Shown one piece after another: positions 50,668 to 58,764 of a DNA stretch of 64,000 nt. The translations under genes were made by a program, and so were the position numbers. Below the pieces are notes generated by a model. That model made no database searches. It was given only the letters and a program-made list of their open reading frames with translations, and was not told the DNA's origin. How positions within the stretch are numbered: the first letter of the stretch is position 1; every line of letters begins with the position of its first letter. This DNA is from JAXMHB01 sp046346965. Lineage in GTDB: Bacteria; Pseudomonadota; Gammaproteobacteria; Xanthomonadales; SZUA-5. The DNA lies in NCBI GenBank assembly GCA_046346965.1, contig JAXMHB010000001.1, forward strand, positions 124,001 to 188,000, given 5' to 3'.

Positions 50668-50885
50668 AAGCGCCAAGGGCGCGCCCTATCCCAGCCTGGG
50701 GCGCAGCCCCAGGTCAGTGGCGCAATGCGTCGAGGGCTGAAGGCCCGACCCATGACGGGCGGGATGCTGCGCGGCGGTGCCGGTCGCCGTGTGGGATGGT
50801 TCGGGCTTTCAGCCCTCCTGGCGTCCGCGATGACTCCACCTGGGGCTGCGCCCCAGGCTGGGATGGCGCCGCGCCGTTGGCGCTG
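50668..50885. repeat. Large imperfect palindrome (about 215 bp)
   Basis: Positions 50688-50714 and 50838-50864 are perfect 27-base reverse complements of each other, centred on CCTGGGGCGCAGCCCCAGG. Inside them, a GAGGGCTGAAGGCCCGACCCAT block (split 50730s-50750s) is matched by an inverted ATGGTTCGGGCTTTCAGCCC block near 50797-50820. Outside them, AGCGCCAAGGGCGCG pairs imperfectly with GCGCCGTTGGCGCT. The whole could fold into one long stem with nested hairpins. No gene is inside. Confidence 0.75.
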
Positions 50886-50942
50886 GCATCCGGTGCGGTT
50901 CGGGTTGCCGTAGTCAATCCGGGAATTGACGATGTCGGCCTT

Positions 50943-51172
50943 CCGCACATTCCATCCGCAGGAGCCTGAATTGCCGCTTTCGCGGGAATGACTGTGAGGC
51001 GGCGATGGGCTCTCGGCGTCTTCCCGGCCAACTCCATGTCAGGGCCCGTCTTCCTGTCAGTTTCCGGCCGCTTGGGCCATGTCAATTCGTGCAGACCAGC
51101 GACTCGTCATTCCCGCGAAAGCGGGAATCCAGCCTTGCGTGCGCTGCTTCTGCCGGGGCGCCCAATGTGCGG
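50943..51172. repeat. Second inverted-repeat element with ATTCCCGCG...CGGGAAT palindrome
   Basis: ATTCCCGCGAAAGCGGGAAT (51109-51128) is a compact palindrome of a kind seen as a dispersed intergenic repeat in several proteobacteria, and dRS3 of Neisseria has the same ATTCCC-GGGAAT ends. A related block lies inverted at 50973-50992 (CCGCTTTCGCGGGAATGAC). Further out, CCGCACATT (50944-50952) pairs with AATGTGCGG (about 51162-51170). The element has no gene. Confidence 0.6.
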
Positions 51173-51265
51173 ATCCATCTGCCTGCCGTGTTTGCCATGG
51201 ACATGGCTCGACGACCGCAAGGTCCGCGTGTCAGCCTGCTGTAAACGATCGATGGAGCGGCGACG

Positions 51266-51514
51266 ATGGACTACGCACAGTTGATGCATCAAGCGGAACG
51301 CCTCGCGGCCCAGGGTGATGCTGCGAGCGTTCAGGCGGCGCACGATCTCTTGCTGCAGCACTCGCTGACGGGTCTCAGCGAGGACGAGAATGATCGGCTG
51401 TGGGCGCGCATTTTTGATCTGCGCGAGCAGGCGATGGAGCTGGCAGGCTTGCCTCCGAACTCGCTCAGCGACGTCGATCTTGCCGGGTTCAAGGTGGTAT
51501 CGATCGAGCCCTGA
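51266..51514 (+). CDS. Small hypothetical protein, 82 residues
   Basis: GGAGCGGCGACG precedes the ATG. The protein is acidic and helical (MDYAQLMHQAERLAAQGDAA; LTGLSEDENDRLWARIFDLR; ELAGLPPNSLSDVDLAGFKV). It has no signal peptide and no motif I recognise. The codon pattern looks like the flanking high-GC genes. It stands alone between the palindromic elements and a membrane protein gene. Confidence 0.6.
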   Translation: MDYAQLMHQAERLAAQGDAASVQAAHDLLLQHSLTGLSEDENDRLWARIFDLREQAMELAGLPPNSLSDVDLAGFKVVSIEP

Positions 51515-51610
51515 GGCGCTGGGGCGCAAGCTGCGATCTCGCCAATCACTGTCCGCTTTGGCCGCCCGCAATCGTTAGCCTGCCCAGCAGACATTGAGGA
51601 GCGGCGGGGC

Positions 51611-52618
51611 ATGTGGGCGTTATTGGGTAGCCTGATGGTGGTGCTGGCACTGTTGCAGTACGCCGGCGTCTTTCTGATGACCACGGGCTATGCCGGTGCG
51701 GTGCCGAGCGGGCATCAGGCGGTGGGGCTGGTGGTGCCGCTGGCGATGACGGTGCTGGCCGCGCTGATGATGGCTGGCGTGGCGCTGATCCTGGTGCTGC
51801 GCGGCGCGGTGGCGCCGGGCGCCTGGGGCTGGGCCTTGCTGATCGCCAGTGGCGCGGCGGTGGTGGCGCTGCTGGTGGCCTGGATGGACGGGCGCTGGCC
51901 GCTGTTGTTGCCCTGGTTGGGCTTTGTCGTCGGCGCGGCCACGCCGGCCGCGGTTGCCCTCTACCTGCTGCGCCTGCTGTGGGGCGCGAGCGCGTTGCCG
52001 GTGCGGGTGCAGACGGCGCTGTGGGGCTTGATGCTGCTGAGCACGCTGATCGGCCTCTGCTGCGGTGGGGTGGTGGCCTGGCGCTGGTGGCAGTTGGACC
52101 AGCAAAACCACGCCCGCGCGCTGGCGGCGCAGGCCGAGCGTGATGCCGAGCAGGCACGCCGCGCTGCGCTGAGCGGCGTTGATCGACTACGCGAGGACTA
52201 TGCGCAGCACTCGCCGGATACGCCGCTGTGGGTCTACATCAGCGGGCTGCCGGAGGTGGTCGATCCCGCCGAGCGCAGTTTCATCCTGGCGCGCGCGCTG
52301 CAGGTCCCTGATTTCAATGGCGATCTGGCACGCACGCTGGCCGAGGCGCATCCGCGCTTCCGGCACGGCGCCGCGTTGCTGATCCTGCACGTGGCGCAGG
52401 TGGATCCCGCCTGGGCGCCGATGTTGGCGCAGGCGATTCGGCGCACCGCAGAGGAGTTGGCGCGCGAGCCGGACTGGATGGCGCCCGATGAGATGCACAA
52501 TCCGGACCCGCTGGCGCATCTGGCTACGCTGCGCGCGGCGGCGCAGCGCTTCGCGCCGAATGCCGAACTCGACGCGGCGCTGCGTGCGCTCGACGCCGCG
52601 CAGTCGGCGAGTCGCTGA
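51611..52618 (+). CDS. Hypothetical membrane protein with long cytosolic helical tail
   Basis: A 335-residue protein with GAGGAG before the ATG. Roughly the first 160 residues hold five hydrophobic helices (about 2-24, 38-64, 70-92, 97-120 and 133-157). The remainder is soluble and helical, with a charged start (HARALAAQAERDAEQARRAA) and HEAT-like alternation further on. I recognise no family. It is followed by a beta-lactamase gene 85 bases later. Confidence 0.7.
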   Translation: MWALLGSLMVVLALLQYAGVFLMTTGYAGAVPSGHQAVGLVVPLAMTVLAALMMAGVALILVLRGAVAPGAWGWALLIASGAAVVALLVAWMDGRWPLLLPWLGFVVGAATPAAVALYLLRLLWGASALPVRVQTALWGLMLLSTLIGLCCGGVVAWRWWQLDQQNHARALAAQAERDAEQARRAALSGVDRLREDYAQHSPDTPLWVYISGLPEVVDPAERSFILARALQVPDFNGDLARTLAEAHPRFRHGAALLILHVAQVDPAWAPMLAQAIRRTAEELAREPDWMAPDEMHNPDPLAHLATLRAAAQRFAPNAELDAALRALDAAQSASR

Positions 52619-52703
52619 GCGCTGCCCGCCGCCTGCCCGGAGCGCGCCCGCGCAAGTCCGTGCCGGCGCGCCAGACTGCGCTCCCCGCCGCGAGGACCGC
52701 CCG

Positions 52704-53606
52704 ATGATTGAAGCCCGACGCCAGTTTCTGAGCCTGCTCACCAGTGTGCCGCTGTGGAGCCTGTGCCCGCGCCGGGCGCACGCGGAGACCGCGCTGGCCG
52801 AGTCGCTCGCAGCCCTGGAGTCGCGCAGCGGCGGGCGCCTCGGCGTGCAGGTGATCGATGCCGAGCGTGGATTGGCGCTCGGGCACCGCGGCGAGGAGCG
52901 CTTCGGGCTGTGTTCCACCTTCAAGCTGCCGCTGGCGGCCGTGGTGCTGCAGCAGATCGACGCCGGGCACCTCGATGGCGACGAGTGGATCGAGTACGGC
53001 GAGCAGGATCTGGTGCCCTACGCGCCAGTCACCAGCGCCCATCTCGCCGAGGGCCGGATGCGCTTGATCGACTTGGCCGAAGCGGCGCAAGTGACCAGCG
53101 ACAACGTCGCCGCCAACTTGCTGCTGCGCCGACTCGGCGGACCGGCTGCGGTCACCGCGGCGATTCGCAGTTGGGGCGACACGCATACTCGGCTGGATCG
53201 GGTGGAGCCGGAGATGAACTACGTGCCCGCTGGTGAGCTGCGCGATACCACCACGCCGGCCGCCATGGCAGCGACCGCCTTGCGCCTGTTCAACAGTGAG
53301 CTGCTGTCTGCATCGGCGCAGGCGCGCCTGCGTGGCTGGATGATCGCCACCGAGACCGGCGCGCGTCGGCTGCGCGCGGGCTTTCCCGCCGACTGGGTGG
53401 CTGGCGACAAGACCGGCACCGGCTATCGCAGCGGCATGCCGAACAAGCACAACGATGTTGCCATCGTCTGGCGCGCGCAGCGCCCGTGGTTGGCGGTGGC
53501 CGCCTACTACGAAGCGCCCGGCGAGTTCCCGTCGGCACGCGCCGAGGACGATGCGGTACTGGCAGAAGTGGGTCGGCTCGTCGCGGCATGGTCAGCCAGC
53601 GCCTGA
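52704..53606 (+). CDS. Class A serine beta-lactamase
   Basis: A 300-residue exported enzyme that hydrolyses beta-lactam rings. The leader has a twin-arginine (EARRQFLSLL) and ends RAHA. All class A motifs are present at near-Ambler positions: S71-TF-K74, S132-D-N134, the omega-loop R166-V-E168-P-E-M-N172 and K236-T-G238. The omega loop has Met where Leu is usual. It has no adjacent ampR/blaI-type regulator and no mobile element, so it looks like a chromosomal resident. Which beta-lactams it attacks cannot be told from sequence by eye. Confidence 0.93.
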   Translation: MIEARRQFLSLLTSVPLWSLCPRRAHAETALAESLAALESRSGGRLGVQVIDAERGLALGHRGEERFGLCSTFKLPLAAVVLQQIDAGHLDGDEWIEYGEQDLVPYAPVTSAHLAEGRMRLIDLAEAAQVTSDNVAANLLLRRLGGPAAVTAAIRSWGDTHTRLDRVEPEMNYVPAGELRDTTTPAAMAATALRLFNSELLSASAQARLRGWMIATETGARRLRAGFPADWVAGDKTGTGYRSGMPNKHNDVAIVWRAQRPWLAVAAYYEAPGEFPSARAEDDAVLAEVGRLVAAWSASA

Positions 53607-53620
53607 CGGCGCTGGTGGGC

Positions 53621-56347
53621 TCAACCGTCGTCGACCGCTTGCATCCAGGCCCGCAGCGGACGCGCTTCCTCGACCGGAATCAGGCGCTTGGCCAGCGCCA
53701 GCGTGCAGCGCAGGCCGCGGTCGAGCAGCGCCGCGTGGGCCTGTGCCAGCGCCTGCGCGCGCTCCGCGCTCAGACAGCCCTGCGTGCACAGCCAGTCGAG
53801 CAGCCCGGCAGTATCCGGGGGTGGCGATGCACTGCAGCCTGATTGCAGCAGCAGTCGCTGGGTCTCGAACTCGATATCCACCAGCCCGCCGCGCCCCTGT
53901 TTGACGTCGAACAGCGTCGGCGTGCTGCGATCCAGCGCCTCGCGCCAGCGCTCGCGCATGTGTGCCACCTCGCGGTCGACGTCGGCGCCCGGGCGCGCTG
54001 CGCCCAACACCGCGTTGCGGACCTCGGCGAACTCGCGGCCGAGCACCGGATCGCCAGCCACCCAGCGCGCGCGCACCAGCGCCTGGTGTTCCCACAACCA
54101 GGCCTCGCCGCGCTGGTAGGAGGCAAAAGCCGACAGCGGCGTGATCAGCAGGCCCTTGCTGCCGTTGGGCCGCAGTCGGGCATCGATGTCATAGAGCGGG
54201 CCGAAGGCGGTCTGCACCGTGAGCAGATGCAGCAGCCGTTGCGCCACTCGGGCGACGTAGCGCTGGCCGTCTAGCGGTCGCGCGCCGCGACTCTCGCGTG
54301 TTTGCAGCGCCTCGTCGTAGACGAACACCAGATCCAGATCCGAGCCGAAGTTGAGCTCGCGTCCGCCCAGACTGCCGTAGCCGATCACCGCGATGCCGGC
54401 GTCGGCGGCGAGGCCGGGCAGCTCGCCATGGGCCTGGCGCAGATCGCGCAGCGCAATCGCCAGCAACCGCGTGATCACCAGATCGGCGATCTGCGCCAGC
54501 CCGGCGGCGGTGCTGCGCGCGTCCATGCGGTGATCCAGAAAGGCCAGCGCATATTCCAGCCGTGCGCCTTGCTGAAATTGGCGCACGCGTTCCAGTTCGT
54601 GCTCGGTATCGCCAGGATCGACGGCGCTCAGCTCCACGTCCAGGCGCTGGCTCAGTTCGGTCGCGGTGGGGGCTTCGGCCGCCAGCCGCGGGTCCAGCAG
54701 CTCATCGAGCAGGATCGGCGACTGCGCCAGGGCCTGCGCCAGCCAGGCGCTGGCGTTGATCAGCTGATGCACGCGCTCGATCAGACTGGGGCGCTCGGCC
54801 AGCAGTGCCAGATAGCTGGTGCGTCCGGCAATCGCCGCGAGCAGATCCACCCAGCGCGTCAGCGCGGTGGCGCCGTCGCCGCGGGCGCAGGCGCCGAGCA
54901 CCAGCGGCACGATGCGATCCAGCCGCGCGCGGCCGCGGGCGCTCATCGCGCGCACCGCCGGCGTCTCCGCCAGTCGCTTGAGGTCATGGCTGCGCGGGTC
55001 GCCACCGGGCAGGGCGCGATCGGATTGATCGGCCAAGGGCGCGATCGCCTGCCAGAGTTCGGTGTCGGCATTGCTGAGCGCCGGGCGAGTGTCGCCGGCG
55101 CGCGGCAGACAGCGCTCGAAGGCCGCCGATACCACCGCGCGTTCGCGGTCCAGCGCCTGCAGCAAGGCGGCATAGCTGGGATAGTCCAGCGCCAGCGCGT
55201 AGCGCGTCTGCGTGTCCGGTGCTTCTGGCAGCACGTGGGTCTGTTCGTCACGCAGCATCTGCACGCGATTTTCCAGGCGTCGCAGAAAGCGATAGGCCAC
55301 CGCCAGCGCCTGCGCCTCGTCCGCCGGCAGCACGCCACGTTCGGCGAGTCGCTCCAGCAAAATCAGCGTGTTGCCGATGCGCAGCTGCGGGTCGCGGCCG
55401 CCGCGGATGATCGATTCCAGCTGCACGCGGAACTCGATCTCGCGGATGCCGCCCGGCCCCAGCTTGAGATCCTGCTCGCGCTCGCGTCGGCGCACCTCGC
55501 TGTCGACCAGCGCCTTCAGCTCGCGCAGACCTTCGAGCGCGGCGTAGTCGAAGTAGCGCCGCCAGATGAACGGTCGCAGGCGCTCCAGCAGCGCCAGTCC
55601 AGCGGCGCGATCACCGCTGACCGGCCGCGCGCGCAGCAGCGCGAAGCGCTCCCACTCGCGGCCCTCGCGCTGGTAGTAGTCCTCCATGGCGTCGAAGGAC
55701 AGCGCCAGCCGCCCGGCGCTGCCAAAAGGCCGCAGGCGCCAGTCCACGCGATAACCAAAGCCTTCTGCAGTGGTTTCGCCGAGCAGATGGCTGGCGCGCT
55801 GCACCAGGCGTGCAAAGAAGTCCTCGTTGTCGAGTGAGCGCCGACCGTTGGTCTCGCCGGCCTGCGGAAAGGCGGCGATCAGGTCGATGTCGCTGGAGAA
55901 ATTCAATTCGCCCGAGCCCAGCTTGCCGAGGCCATAGACGATCAGCGACTGCACGCGCCCGTGCTCGTCGCAGGGCTCGCCGTGGCGCGCCACCAGTTCG
56001 CGGCGGGCGGCCTCGAAGGCCACCTCGATGCAGCGCTCGGCCAGTTCGGTGGTCCGTGCCAGTGTGCGTTCGACGCTGTCGCGGCCGAGCACATCGTCGA
56101 TGACAATCGCCAGCGAACCTGCGCGCCGATAACGGCGCAGGGCGGCGCTCAAGTCCGGATCGTCGGGGCTCGGCGGTTCGGGCGGCGTGGCGCCGGCAGG
56201 ATCTGCCAGCAGCGCCGCCAACTCCGGCCGTCGACGCAGTTCCTCGAAGGCGAAATCGCTGGCCAGCAACACGCGATCGAGCCGATCGGCCGCCACCTCC
56301 AGCGCCAGCGCCGCGCGCTGGCCGGCCAGCCAGTCCATCAGGCTCAT
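53621..56347 (-). CDS. glnE: Glutamine-synthetase adenylyltransferase/deadenylase
   Basis: GlnE controls glutamine synthetase by adding and removing AMP in response to PII. The 908-residue protein has two nucleotidyltransferase halves: GSGELNFSSDIDL (144-156), in the removase half, and GGRELNFGSDLDLVFVYDE (about residue 660), in the transferase half. A helical central linker joins them, and each half has a GlnD/PII-uridylyltransferase-type helical domain. The start overlaps the alr stop (ATGA), an unusual but clear coupling. Confidence 0.96.
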   Translation of the reverse strand: MSLMDWLAGQRAALALEVAADRLDRVLLASDFAFEELRRRPELAALLADPAGATPPEPPSPDDPDLSAALRRYRRAGSLAIVIDDVLGRDSVERTLARTTELAERCIEVAFEAARRELVARHGEPCDEHGRVQSLIVYGLGKLGSGELNFSSDIDLIAAFPQAGETNGRRSLDNEDFFARLVQRASHLLGETTAEGFGYRVDWRLRPFGSAGRLALSFDAMEDYYQREGREWERFALLRARPVSGDRAAGLALLERLRPFIWRRYFDYAALEGLRELKALVDSEVRRREREQDLKLGPGGIREIEFRVQLESIIRGGRDPQLRIGNTLILLERLAERGVLPADEAQALAVAYRFLRRLENRVQMLRDEQTHVLPEAPDTQTRYALALDYPSYAALLQALDRERAVVSAAFERCLPRAGDTRPALSNADTELWQAIAPLADQSDRALPGGDPRSHDLKRLAETPAVRAMSARGRARLDRIVPLVLGACARGDGATALTRWVDLLAAIAGRTSYLALLAERPSLIERVHQLINASAWLAQALAQSPILLDELLDPRLAAEAPTATELSQRLDVELSAVDPGDTEHELERVRQFQQGARLEYALAFLDHRMDARSTAAGLAQIADLVITRLLAIALRDLRQAHGELPGLAADAGIAVIGYGSLGGRELNFGSDLDLVFVYDEALQTRESRGARPLDGQRYVARVAQRLLHLLTVQTAFGPLYDIDARLRPNGSKGLLITPLSAFASYQRGEAWLWEHQALVRARWVAGDPVLGREFAEVRNAVLGAARPGADVDREVAHMRERWREALDRSTPTLFDVKQGRGGLVDIEFETQRLLLQSGCSASPPPDTAGLLDWLCTQGCLSAERAQALAQAHAALLDRGLRCTLALAKRLIPVEEARPLRAWMQAVDDG

Positions 56348-57444
56348 GCGGCCGCGCTGACCGGTGCCAGACTGCCCGCTTCGGCAAATTGCACGCGCCG
56401 GGTCACGCCACAGACCAGTTCATAACCAATGGTGCCGGCAGCTTCCGCCACCGATTCCACCGGCAATTCCGGGCCCCACAGCAGCACATCGCTGCCGATA
56501 CCGGCGGCCGGTGCATCGCTGAGATCGATGGCGAGCAGATCCATCGACACGCGTCCGATCACCACCCCCGGCTGCCCGGCAACGCGCACCGGCGTGCCGG
56601 TCGGCGCATGGCGCGGATAGCCATCGCCATAGCCGACGGCGGCGATGCCCACGCGCATCGCCCGCGGACAGTGGTAGCTGCCGCCATAGCCCACGCGATC
56701 GCCCTCGGCAAGTTGTTGTATCGAGATCAGCCGGGTGCTCAGCGCCATTGCCGGGCGCAGTCCCAGATCGGCACCGCTGCGCTGGGCGAAGGTCGACAAT
56801 CCGTACAGCATGCCGCCCGGACGCACCCAGTCGCCGTGGCTGGCCGGAAAGGCCTGCAAGGCCGCCGAGTTGGCCAGCGAGCGCTCGCCCGGGAGTTCGG
56901 CAATGGCCTGCTGAAAACGCGCCATCTGCGCCTCGGTGGATTCGCGGTCGTGCTCGTCGGCGCTGGCGAAATGGGTCATCCAGCGAATCTCGCCGACGTG
57001 GCGCAGCGCGCGCAGGCGCTCGTAGGCGCGGCGAGCTTGCTCCGGCGCAAAGCCGAGGCGATGCATGCCGGTGTCGAGCTTGATCCAGACCGACAGCGTG
57101 CCGGCCATTGGCGTGCGTTCGAGCAAGCCCAGCTGATACTCGTGGTGGATCACGCTGTCGACATGCAACTCGCGCAGCACCGCCAGATCACGCGCCTCAT
57201 CGATGCCCGACAGCAGCACCACGCGATGCTCCAGCCCGGCGCTACGCAGGCGCTCGGCGTCGGCGATGGTCGCCACGCCAAAGGCATCCGCCCCCGCCAG
57301 CGCCCGTGCGACGCGCTCCAGACCGTGGCCATAGCCGTCTGCCTTGACCACCGCCATCACTTTGGCGCGCGGCGCCAGCGCCCGCACGCGCTTCAGGTTG
57401 TGCCGCAAGGCATCCAGATCAATCGTCGCAGTGGTCGCACGCAT
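56344..57444 (-). CDS. alr: Alanine racemase
   Basis: Alr makes D-alanine for peptidoglycan. The 366-residue protein has the PLP-lysine motif AVVKADGYGHGLERVA near residue 30, WIKLDTGMHRLGF, GDRVGYGGSYHCP carrying the catalytic tyrosine region, and RVSMDLLAIDLSD. I chose the ATG at 57444, giving MRATTATIDLDALRHNL; the upstream ATG adds ten unlike residues. It is first in a two-gene unit with glnE. Confidence 0.95.
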   Translation of the reverse strand: MRATTATIDLDALRHNLKRVRALAPRAKVMAVVKADGYGHGLERVARALAGADAFGVATIADAERLRSAGLEHRVVLLSGIDEARDLAVLRELHVDSVIHHEYQLGLLERTPMAGTLSVWIKLDTGMHRLGFAPEQARRAYERLRALRHVGEIRWMTHFASADEHDRESTEAQMARFQQAIAELPGERSLANSAALQAFPASHGDWVRPGGMLYGLSTFAQRSGADLGLRPAMALSTRLISIQQLAEGDRVGYGGSYHCPRAMRVGIAAVGYGDGYPRHAPTGTPVRVAGQPGVVIGRVSMDLLAIDLSDAPAAGIGSDVLLWGPELPVESVAEAAGTIGYELVCGVTRRVQFAEAGSLAPVSAAA

Positions 57445-57558
57445 GGGTCTAGGGGTGGCTGGCTGATGCGGCAAGCGTCACCGACAGTCGCTGATCGTGC
57501 AAGCCCTGGCCGCGGGCAATGTGCGGGCGGGCAGGGCGCGCACTGGAGGGCGGGGGCT
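57445..57558. other. Spacer between alr start and the 101-bp repeat
   Basis: About 114 bases that must contain the alr-glnE promoter. No gene or clear promoter boxes are seen. It ends where the GGAGGGCGCCG repeats begin. Confidence 0.45.
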
Positions 57559-57857
57559 GGAGGGCGCCGCTTCGGCGGCGCTGCTGTTGATCGTGCGTTT
57601 TGAGGCGACCCAGGTGCCGGAGGACCGGCGCCCTCCTTGAAGCGGCAATCGGCCGCACTGGAGGGCGCCGCTCCTGCGGCGCCGCTGTTGATCGTGCGTT
57701 TTGAGGCGGCCATAGCGCCGGAGGACCGGCGCCCTCCTTGAAGCGGCAATCGACCGCCCAGGAGGGCGCCGCTCCTGCGGCGCCGCTGTTGATCGTGCGT
57801 TTTGAGGCGGCCCTGGCGCCGGAGGACCGGCGCCCTCCTTGAAGCGGCAATCGGCGC
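57559..57857. repeat. Three tandem copies of a 101-bp unit
   Basis: Copies start at 57559, 57660 and 57761, spaced exactly 101 bp. Each begins GGAGGGCGCCGCT, passes through CTGTTGATCGTGCGTTTTGA and ends GGACCGGCGCCCTCCTTGAA then GCGGCAATCG. GGAGGGCGCC and GGCGCCCTCC are inverted within each unit, so each copy can fold as a hairpin of about 80 bases. The third copy is slightly cut at its right end. Open frames across it are periodic and are not genes. Confidence 0.9.
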
Positions 57858-57921
57858 GGACCGGCGTCCTCGTCGAAACCGCGATCGCTGGGGACCGGTT
57901 CGCCGCGTGGTGCCGCCGGGC

Positions 57922-58764
57922 TCAGTCCAGCCAGCGCATCGACAGATCGATGGCGCGCACGTGTTTGGTGAGGGCGCCGATGGAGACGTAGTCGACGCCG
58001 AGTTGGGCGATCTCGCGCAGGCGCTCGGCGTTGATGCCGCCGGAGAGTTCGAGTTCGATACCCGCGGGGCGCTCGGCGATCGCCTGGCGCAGGTCCGCGG
58101 CGCTGAGTTCGTCGAGCATGATGCGGTCGGGGCGGGCGGCCAGCGCGATGCGGTACTCCTGCAGCGTTTCGACCTCGATCTCGACCATCAAGCCCGGCCA
58201 CAGCGCCCGCGCGCGGGTGATCGCCGCGGCGATGCCGCCGGCTGCGGCGATGTGGTTTTCCTTGATCAGCACCGCATCAAACAAGCCCATGCGGTGATTG
58301 CAGCCACCGCCGACACGCACCGCATACTTCTGCGCCTGACGCAGACCGGGCAGCGTCTTGCGGGTGTCGAGCACGCGCGTGCGCGTGCCGGCGAGCAGCG
58401 CGACGTGATGCGCGGTGGTGCTCGCCGTGGCGGACAGCGTTTGCAGGAAATTCAAGGCACTGCGCTCGCCACTGAGCAGCGCGCGCGAGCGCCCGTGCAG
58501 TCGGCACAGCGGGCTGCCGGCGGTCACGGTGTCGCCATCGGCGTACTGCCAATCGATGCGGATCTCGCCGTCCAGTGCGCGGAAGCACTGTTCGAACCAG
58601 GCGCTGCCGGCGAGCACCATCGCCTCGCGGGTGATCACCTGAGCGCTGCCGCGGGCTTCCGGGTCGATCAGCGCGGCACTGACATCGCCAGTGCCCAGAT
58701 CTTCGGCCAGCGCGCGGGCGACGTCGGCCTCGATCAGCGCCCGCGGCGGCAGCGCGACGCTCAT
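57922..58764 (-). CDS. nadC: Nicotinate-nucleotide pyrophosphorylase (carboxylating)
   Basis: NadC converts quinolinate and PRPP to nicotinate mononucleotide in NAD synthesis. The 280-residue protein has VLDTRKTLPGLRQAQKYAV, then GGGCNHRMGLFDAVLIKENH, IEVETLQE, and the C-terminal ELSGGINAERLREIAQLGVD with YVSIGALTKHV. Its ATG overlaps the stop of the biotin carboxylase gene upstream (ATGA). NAD synthesis and leucine degradation have no obvious link, so this coupling is probably only positional. Confidence 0.96.
   Translation of the reverse strand: MSVALPPRALIEADVARALAEDLGTGDVSAALIDPEARGSAQVITREAMVLAGSAWFEQCFRALDGEIRIDWQYADGDTVTAGSPLCRLHGRSRALLSGERSALNFLQTLSATASTTAHHVALLAGTRTRVLDTRKTLPGLRQAQKYAVRVGGGCNHRMGLFDAVLIKENHIAAAGGIAAAITRARALWPGLMVEIEVETLQEYRIALAARPDRIMLDELSAADLRQAIAERPAGIELELSGGINAERLREIAQLGVDYVSIGALTKHVRAIDLSMRWLD

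Noticed and set aside
53606..53621. A terminator between the beta-lactamase gene and glnE
   Set aside because: Only 14 bases separate the convergent stops, and no hairpin is visible in them.
57393..58201. Minus-strand frames reading through the 101-bp repeats
   Set aside because: They repeat KRTINSG-type peptides because the DNA repeats, overlap nadC and alr, and lack starts with ribosome-binding sites.
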